Source: Hyaloscypha bicolor E
Lineage: Eukaryota > Ascomycota > Leotiomycetes > Helotiales > Hyaloscyphaceae
NCBI RefSeq assembly: GCF_002865645.1
Contig: NW_020194557.1
Location: forward strand, 186,001-250,000
Length of the DNA stretch: 64,000 nucleotides
Direction: 5' to 3'
The translations under genes were made by a program, and so were the position numbers. Below, piece after piece: positions 57,307 through 64,000 of this stretch. The notes under the pieces were generated by a model, which searched no databases, was not told the DNA's origin, and saw nothing but the letters and a program-made list of their open reading frames with translations. Position 1 is the first letter of the stretch; the number at the start of each line of letters is the position of its first letter.

Positions 57307-60025
57307 ACTCGCCATCATACTACCACCAATTTCGAATCTACTTTACAAACACAAACCCATGTATTTCCCTGACCAGATCAGCGAATTGCGACCTGTACAA
57401 AAGTTTTCCTTGGATCCATATTTCAAATCAGGAAGCGTCGTACGGATCTCTCAATTTCGAATTTTCATATTTTTCTCAGGCGCGTTAATCAGAAGGAAAC
57501 GGACATGGGCATTTCATTAGCATACATATAAACGGAAGGAAACAAAAGTGGCTCGCGCTGCGCTCTGCATTTGGGATTATTTGGGCAGCATATTTTCTGC
57601 ATCAGTCGCACGGTCATCGAGCTGCACAAATTCACCAATCCACTCATTAGATTTTCTTTGTCATATCGTCTCAGGCCTCGTTTTAATTCGCGGACGGGTT
57701 CCTGGCTTCATTTCCTTGAGGATTCTCGGCGTCAGCTGTGCTGCTTCTTCGTCGGTCAAGGCGGGACTGAACTGGTTTCTGTTTTCGCACGATCGATCGA
57801 ACGATTTGAATTTCATCCGACTCTCAAGCTCCGGCTTCTTTTTCTTCTCTTCTTCTGGTCTAGCACGGAGTTACTTCGGGCAGGACTTTTTCAAACTCGG
57901 GGGTTAGCGATCTTCTTCACGCTTGATGAATGGCGTACTGCGTTTTGGATGGGACGGGACAATACAGGACTTGCATGGAGGTTGGCTCCTTTTCTTTTCG
58001 ACTTCGGATTTTACTGCATGGGAATTGGGAGATAAAGAGATACGGCGGCGTCTCTGTGTACGAGAATACGAGGGAGCGATCGCTTCATAGCTTGATCGAT
58101 ATGAACGTTGCGTTGCTCTTTTGCAGGGAGGGAGGAACAACAAATCTGATTACGCCGCGCTCACAAGAGCTTGCGAGCGATTGGGTTGCGATGAGGCTGG
58201 GTTGCATTGCTGGTGGATGTTGCTGAATCATGTTGTGGTGATGTGGACGCGATGAGGACGTAGGAGATAGCAATGACAATATCCAGTTTCTCGAAATACT
58301 TTCATCCCATGCTCGTCTTATGTGACCGCGACTTTTCCTCGTCCCATGATTTGATCAAGTGATCTGTTGTTCTACCTTCTTGCATACCTCCTTCTCATTT
58401 GAGAGTCAGAGGAGTTTGAGGCAAACGAAAGCTGTCTCGCCCACTATTAGTTGCGGCGGTTGTGATACATTAAGAGAGGGGGGATTGTCTTACCTGCAAA
58501 TCAAAGAGCGTGGCCGCAGTGACCAGGCCCGGACAAAAGCTTGCAGGCGACGTAGACGACCTGAGTGGGTGGGGGAAAAGAAAAAAACTGCCCAAATCAA
58601 CCACCAGCCGAGCTGGACCGTCCACAGTGTTAAGCGCATCTGTAAGCCTATCTATCTATCCACTCTATCAATTTTTCCAATTTTTTCCAATTTTTCTTTT
58701 TTCAGTCAGTTCGTAATACGCCTTAACTCGATCGTCCTTCGACCTCTTCCTTTTATTCCCCCGGTTCCACGTCCCGTCAAGGGTTCCCGGAAGTGATCCA
58801 CGACCATTGATTGCACTGAGCTCGACAACAATCCACACCCCGGAACTCGAGGGGCTTCTCTCGGATCCTTGGTGCTGACGGTGCCGTCCAGACGCTCTGG
58901 CTGAGCGTGTCGAGTGGATGGTGGATGCCGCGGGCAGAGGAGTGGCTTGTTTTGATCCAATCGCGGGTCTGCTGTTCGGATCTTGTTTATGGCCTTGGAG
59001 ACAGGGAGGTGTGGCTTTTTTTAGTGCAGTGCGGTGCGGTGTGTGCGACATCTGCTTTGTTGTGTTTTGGGGTTGGATGGAAGAGTCGGGATGTCGAGGG
59101 TGTGTTGGAGAAAGGAAGAATCGGTGGATATTTGGAGGTTGGATATTTTTCTAGTGCGTTTTGGAGGCCGGCTGGGGGTATGTGGGTTGGAGGTCGTTGT
59201 TCTTTTGCTGCGGATCTGTGGTGACTTTAGGAATTGGATTCACTTGTTTGTGAATCAGAACTTATATTAGGTTCGCTAAAGGGGAGGTTGGTTTTATCTG
59301 ACGGTTGGACTTTGATATCCTAGCTACTACAAGATGTTTAGCTTTTGGTTAGTCTAAAATAGAGACCTTACGAAGAAACCAAGCGGATTTCATAGTGTCA
59401 AGGAGGCATGGTTTACCAGGGCAACTTTTGTTACAGGTTGTCAATCGTCTGTTAAACTGTATTCACATTTACATGAGCTCGGGACATTTAGTATACACGA
59501 CTTCATTTAATAAAACTAAGGAATGCCGCAAGGGAAGAGAACCATCTACTGTATATAATATTAAGACAGAAGTAAGAAAAAAGGGGCTCGGGCCTAAAGT
59601 GAAAAGGGGCGATTGGTCACGTGATCCAATCCAAAAGCTCCTTAAAATTGCCCTCTTTTAATAACACCTCCTGGTCTGAACATAAATTTAATTTCTACCG
59701 TCGCTGTAAACTCAAAATACAATTCTTCCAAGGTATCGCTCTAGAAGACAAATTAGTTGTCTTCAAGTACTCCAGGTAAGCGCCCGTTACATAAGCACGC
59801 ATCCTTCTCCTCCTCAGCTCTTGTCTCAGCTTTGCATCCTCTCATCTTCAGCTAGTCTTGGCTTTGTATACACCTCAACTCAGCCTCTCTCCAGCTTTAC
59901 TATCACTCCGTGCTTAAAGCTTAAGATCTCCCCTCTCGCGTAGTGACATCTACCTCGACTTTTCCCCCTCACCGCCTCCCCCCGACCTTTTTCTTCTAAC
60001 CTGCCATCCTACCATCCCCTCAAAA
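57307..60025. other. Intergenic, no gene seen
   Basis: About 2.7 kb. The first few hundred bases are PLC 3' flank. Overlapping frames at 57548-58226 plus lack motifs. A CT-rich stretch with many CTCC/CTTC blocks at about 59800-60020 is the likely promoter and leader of the gene at 60026. CACGTG occurs at 59619-59624. Confidence 0.45.
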
Positions 60026-60575
60026 ATGTCTAATTCTCGTCCCGCCACCAACACGGCCGCCGACTCTCCATCTTCCAAGCTTATACCGGAAGCAAGCGTT
60101 GCAAAGAAGAATAAGTGGCAAACGCAATTCGACGTGCAAGCCCCGCCGAAATGCGAAATGTGCGATGCTGAGGTGAAGGATATGGAGGCCCGGAGAACGC
60201 AGTAAGTCCTATTCTCTTACTCACACGACCTTCCTCTCTCTGAGAGCGAAAACTCTCGAGGCCGGTCTCAGGAGGAATCATATCACAGACCCGTGTCATT
60301 AGTCTCGTGAGCCAAGACGGCTTGCTTGGAAGATGTAGAATGGTGTCTGGACGTGCTGATGTTAACGAGCAAGCAGCATGGCTGAAACGAAACACTGCCA
60401 TTGTTTTGAATGTGACGCGTATGTCCCGCCGGGCATGCTGTACTCGCACTGGAGCGACGCGCATGAGGACTTGACGTGGAACGACCATGCCGTTGCTCAC
60501 ACAGATTCGGTGAACGTGAGGGACGCGATGCCGTGGGTGAGGGAAGCGATCGAGAAGAGGAGAGCGGCATTATAG
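60026..60575 (+). CDS. Small C2H2-like zinc-binding protein
   Basis: Two exons, 60026-60201 and 60377-60575, give 124 aa. The intron is 175 nt (GTAAGT donor, GTTAAC branch) and ends in AAGCAG, a NAGNAG tandem acceptor that would allow one extra residue. Start context is CAAAAATGTC. Residues 42-45 are CEMC; residues 66-90 carry HCHC and CFECDAYVPPGMLYSHWSDAH, a C-x2-C-x11-H-x4-H arrangement resembling a C2H2 finger. The CEMC/HCHC set might form a second metal site. The protein is otherwise Lys/Ala/Glu-rich with no membrane segment. I do not recognise a named family; zinc binding is inferred from the ligand pattern. Confidence 0.7.
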
Positions 60576-61016
60576 TGACAGGGCATGTGTCGAGAGTGAG
60601 CTTTTGGAGAGTGGCAATTTGTAAACTGCTAAAGAAGAAGGCAGGAGTGTTGAGAATACGTGAGAGATGACACCTATTGCTTGAATAATGTCTTTTTGTG
60701 TATTACCGCCAGATTTCATGCAGCAGAGCCCTTACTAACTTCCAAATATTTCAAGAACATTCTCTTGTTCAGAATATATAAGACGATATGAGGTAGAGCA
60801 GGTTCGAGGCAACAAGAGCTTTCTTGCCGTTGCTGCTTTGCGGCAAAGTGTTTGTGATAAATCATAAGAATGGATTGTATATATCTCCTCATGTGGTGCT
60901 TCAGAGGTATCAAAGCCCCTCGTATTGTTGTATCCCGGTCCACTGGTTCTGATGTTGTCTGAGCTAGTCCTCTCCAAATTCTAATTTCCGAGTTGCATGA
61001 AGATGAAGACCACAAA
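60576..61016. other. Intergenic, no gene seen
   Basis: 3' flank of the zinc-finger-like gene and sequence up to the NLR relic. The minus-strand frame at 60716-61048 has no supporting feature. Confidence 0.4.
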
Positions 61017-63009
61017 TTAGAGCGTATTTGGCAATTCCACAAAGTCACCTCCCTCCGACTCAGACTCCGTTTCTGACCCCACCGCGCTTCGTCTACTTTT
61101 CACGCTTCTCTGGACACCGTTGAGTCGTCTGTAGCTGCCCCATTCGAACCTTGGCTGGGATTGATCATCATAGACTCCAACTTCTCGAGAATCAATGCAT
61201 GCCTGTCTTTCGATCTCAAGGCCCAGGATTCCCTGCGTTCGCATTTAACTTCGAGGGATGATTGGAGGGCTTCTCCGGAGAGCTATTTGCTCGAGATGTT
61301 GTGTAGCATATCGTCCCTGCCGCACTTCACCACAGCCCGTAGAGCATAATGTCGAGAAAGTGTCGGTTGATAGTTCATGAGGAACAAGAGTGTAACATCT
61401 TTGTGGGTCCTGGCCGCAAGGTCATAATGTAAGAGCTCGCGCCAAGCACATCAAGTCTCATTCGCGTTGGACCTGCACCATTCGTGTGAAGCCAAGCCAA
61501 CATATCTGGATCATCATTCTGAACAGCAGCGAAAGTGCACTCTCAATTTACCACCAGATGAATCGATGTTAGCTCCTTGCTCAAGTAACATTCCCACGAA
61601 TCCCTTGCTGGTGGGTTTTTCAACTCATACAATGGGAAACCCGGCCCTCTGTCGATAGCGATCCCTACTATTGGGATTGACGTCTACTACATGCCAAAGT
61701 AGAACTTTTAAAGCTCAATCATTGCACATCAATGCCGTTTGCAGAGCAGTGCCATACACTCCACCATCGGCACTGATGTTAATAGCTTCATGGCTCAATA
61801 GCGAGCGAGTGTCTTCTTGGTATGTCGTTGAACACTGTTTCGTGTCATAATGTGCCTTCGGGTCCCTTGTGATTAAGGTCGGCTCCGAAATTAAAACAAA
61901 AGTTTGGTGTAATTTTCAATGTTGTTTACCATGTAGAAGAGAAGAGGGCGCTGCGGCCATCAAGATCAACAGCATTGGCATTTGTGCCAGCTTTGAGGAG
62001 TAATTCCATGACCTCGGTGTCGCCCGAACTTGTGGCAAACAGAAAAGGTGTCTTCCTTGACGGGGTTGGCCTGTCCACCATGCCTGCTCTTCGTTGTCTT
62101 TTGGGGACTACCCGCATTGAAAACCAGGCAGGGAAGTGTCTCGAATTTGAGTCACAAAGATACAAAACTGCGTCAGCCGTATTGTTGTTTGAAGTATGTT
62201 TTTTGTAGTGGGTGGGTCAAGAAATCGCCGTGTAAGAAGAGAAAGGTAGAGAGATGGTGTGGGAGTCTGGTGCGATCGTGTACTCGTTTCTCTTGGCGTA
62301 TTGTTGCGAGTTAATTCAGCCAGTTGGCTATAGTCTCCTGCAATGACAGTTGATACTGCTGGATCATGTTCCAACCTAGGTCCCGTGGTCTCCGTATCTT
62401 CTAGAATTAGTATCCGCTTGTAATCTTTGGCTAGGCTGGGATTATCCTCGGTCAACGATTGAAAAGCCTTGTCCCAGAGGTTTTCATTCCTAGTAGCTGA
62501 GGTACTACTAGTGGCTTTCAATCCAGGATCCTCTGGTTGGGAATTTGGAGTGACTCTCGCGAGGGTCCGGTCCACGATCCTCGCCTCATTTGGGGCGCCT
62601 CTAGTCGTCGCTGGCCCGAGCTGCTCTTCTATAGCAGCTGGGGCATCTGTGGCGGGGTCTGATTCACGATCACATCCTCCAGCCTGGGAGCGCCTCTTGC
62701 CACATCTAGTCTGTGGTCCTCTTCAGCAACAGCTGGAGGACTTGTCGTCAGATCTGACCCAGAATGCCTTTCACTAACTGGAGTGCTTCTGGTAGGGTCC
62801 GGTCCGTGAACCTCTGGAAGATTGCAGTTCAACGTCTCTCTGGTTCTTGATGAATTGCCATTCGGTCCATCGGTACTGCTTGGCTCTTCAGACTCAGCGA
62901 GCGTGTCCTCCCGGTTTCGTAAGGACTGGGCTGGTGATTGAGACCTTTCTGCATGTAATGGCACCGAGTGCTTGAGCTGTTGAAGGAAATTTAGTTTTCT
63001 CGAAGCCAT
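61017..63009 (-). pseudogene. Decayed NLR-type gene (NWD N-terminus plus ankyrin remnants)
   Basis: From an ATG at 63009 (MASRKLNFLQQLKHSV) a Ser/Pro-rich leader runs with two tandem 33-residue repeats. The second repeat is shifted by one base relative to the first (95 rather than 96 nt apart, 62757 to 62662), so one frame ends at 62629 while the other continues to about 62108. The continuation contains ENLWDKAFQSLTEDNPSLAK, the pattern of the NWD N-terminal domain of fungal NACHT receptors. The NACHT NTPase that should follow is absent. Ankyrin pieces appear further on in differing frames: SGDTEVMELLLKAGTNANAV at about 61930-62060, LLSHEAINISADGGVYGTAL near 61740-61800, GMLLEQGANIDSSGG and AAVQNDDPDMLAWLHTNGAG near 61490-61620. 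A final acidic tail (SESEGGDFVELPNTL) ends at 61017. The mix of shifts, stops and the deleted core argues for a pseudogene, though a recently shortened, spliced product cannot be ruled out. Confidence 0.65.
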
Positions 63010-63460
63010 GATCGTCAGAAACTACTCAGCTCGATGGCTCGCCGAGCTGCTTTGGCCCACCACTGCCATGACCCTCGAGTCTCGACGGACAGCCCTCACC
63101 GTCTCCGATAAGATGCAACTTCGGGGAGTGAGGTTTTGGTTGCTGATGCGATGAAAGGAAAGATAGAAAGTCAGGCAAGGCCAGGAGACAATGGCGATGT
63201 CGTCTCCGCTCCCTCTCGGCCCCCATGTCATGCTGCTGCGAGGCTGAGGATCTTCTCCACCTGTGTGGACACAATCCCTGTAGCTGCAGCTGCCGAAGTT
63301 CCCACCCCAGACCATGACTAAAAACGAGGCTAGCCAAGACCAGAACCAAGGCAAGATCCCCAACTCCCTCTCCTCGAAGCAACAACAACAACGGATGCAC
63401 CACAGCTCCGATTCCTCCCATCGCTCATTCCCAAGGTCACATCACCATAAAGAACCAACC
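63010..63460. promoter_or_regulatory. Divergent promoter between NLR relic and Smr gene
   Basis: This 450-bp region lies between opposite-strand starts. Frames inside it (for example 63022-63363 minus) overlap the possible N-terminal extension of the Smr protein and have no motif. The plus-strand frame from 63314 is continuous with the Smr gene and may be transcribed leader. Confidence 0.4.
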
Positions 63461-63984
63461 ATGTCAGCCTCATCCTACCCAATGACCCATATAGGTGCCA
63501 AACGTGCGTGTCCTCCGCTCAGCCGCCAAGCGCGCCAACCTCCCAGAAAAAAAAGCTAATTTCCTTCGCAATCCAGCTTTTAATCATTCTCAGAGCGGAG
63601 ATGCAGAGGCGGAATACGATCGATTGCGAGATCTTGCGCGACAGGAAGCTGGAAAGCGATCGTCGTGTTTTGACAAGGTCGAGATCCTCTCATGTCTCAC
63701 TTGCTGGCACACTCGAGCTAATGTCGAGCCCAGGCACATCAAGCATACGAGCGTGGAGATGGTGCTGCGGCGCATCAGTTGTCGGAAGAGGGGAAGCAGC
63801 ACGCGGCGAAGATGGATCAGTACAATAAGCAGGCGTCTGATTATATCTTCCGGGAGAACAATTCGCAAGGACGAGTCCCGGACGATACGATTGATTTGCA
63901 TGGGCAGTTCGTAGAGGAGGCGGAGCAAATTCTGGAGCAGAGGATCAGATACGCGCAGCAGAATGGGCAGACGCATCTGCATGT
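63461..63984 (+). CDS. DUF1771-Smr domain protein (3' end beyond window)
   Basis: Three exons visible, 63461-63494, 63577-63677 and 63734-63984, ending at a GTAAGTGCC donor, so at least one exon lies outside. The frame gives 128 residues so far. The start at 63461 (MSASSYPMTHI) is chosen because the DUF1771 region begins almost at once; an in-frame ATG at 63314 would add 49 Gln/His/Ser-rich residues. DUF1771: GDAEAEYDRLRDLARQEAGK, AYERGDGAAAHQLSEEGKQH, ASDYIFRENN. The Smr domain starts with DTIDLHGQFVEEAEQILEQR; the conserved LHG is present and the rest (normally a GxGxHS-type motif) is cut off by the edge. Smr domains are nucleic-acid-binding or nicking folds linked in eukaryotes to mRNA quality control such as no-go decay. 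Branch points GCTAAT support both introns. Confidence 0.88.
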
Positions 63985-64000
63985 GTAAGTGCCTATCCTC

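Overview
The window is nuclear DNA from a filamentous ascomycete (Pezizomycotina). Evidence: nearly all introns are 45-95 nt with GTRNGT-like donors and CTAAC/CTGAC branch points; there is a SAT-KS-AT-PT-ACP-ACP-TE non-reducing polyketide synthase, a Zn(II)2Cys6 regulator, and fungus-specific domains (Clr5, HeLo-like N-terminal, DUF3112-like). Gene content would suit Leotiomycetes or a neighbouring class, but the sequence alone does not fix this. All functions are assigned by reading motifs; no database search was run.

Layout. 1-15 kb is an ordinary housekeeping arm: a BTB protein running off the left edge, a conserved hypothetical protein, a calponin-homology/coiled-coil actin-binding protein, a large ankyrin protein with a Clr5-like N-terminus, and a seven-helix DUF3112-like membrane protein. 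17.9-31.4 kb holds three genes on the same strand that look like a DHN-melanin mini-cluster: the naphthopyrone/tetrahydroxynaphthalene-type PKS (six exons, 2157 aa), a 1,3,6,8-tetrahydroxynaphthalene reductase (four exons, 271 aa) and a Zn2Cys6 transcription factor whose zinc finger is assembled across an 11-nt microexon. The expected pathway is malonyl-CoA to T4HN (PKS) to scytalone (reductase), with the regulator as the likely local controller; no scytalone dehydratase, second reductase or laccase is in the window.

31.4-47 kb is an accessory region. It holds a transposon island (33.7-36.8 kb: an inverted promoter-like repeat, two inverted LTR-like or MITE copies, and a nested hAT-type MITE with an 8-bp target duplication), a membrane-protein gene whose 5' end is missing at the island border, two short putative tail-anchored proteins, a HeLo-like/ankyrin protein and a Clr5/TPR protein. 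The last two have the architecture of fungal allorecognition or innate-immunity families.

47.5-53.9 kb is gene-poor, GC-rich and full of microsatellites; it includes an array of GGTAC-centred palindromes. 53.9-64 kb returns to conserved genes: a delta-type phosphoinositide phospholipase C, a 124-aa zinc-finger-like protein, the decayed remains of an NLR (NWD N-terminus and ankyrin pieces, with the NACHT part absent), and a DUF1771-Smr protein running off the right edge.
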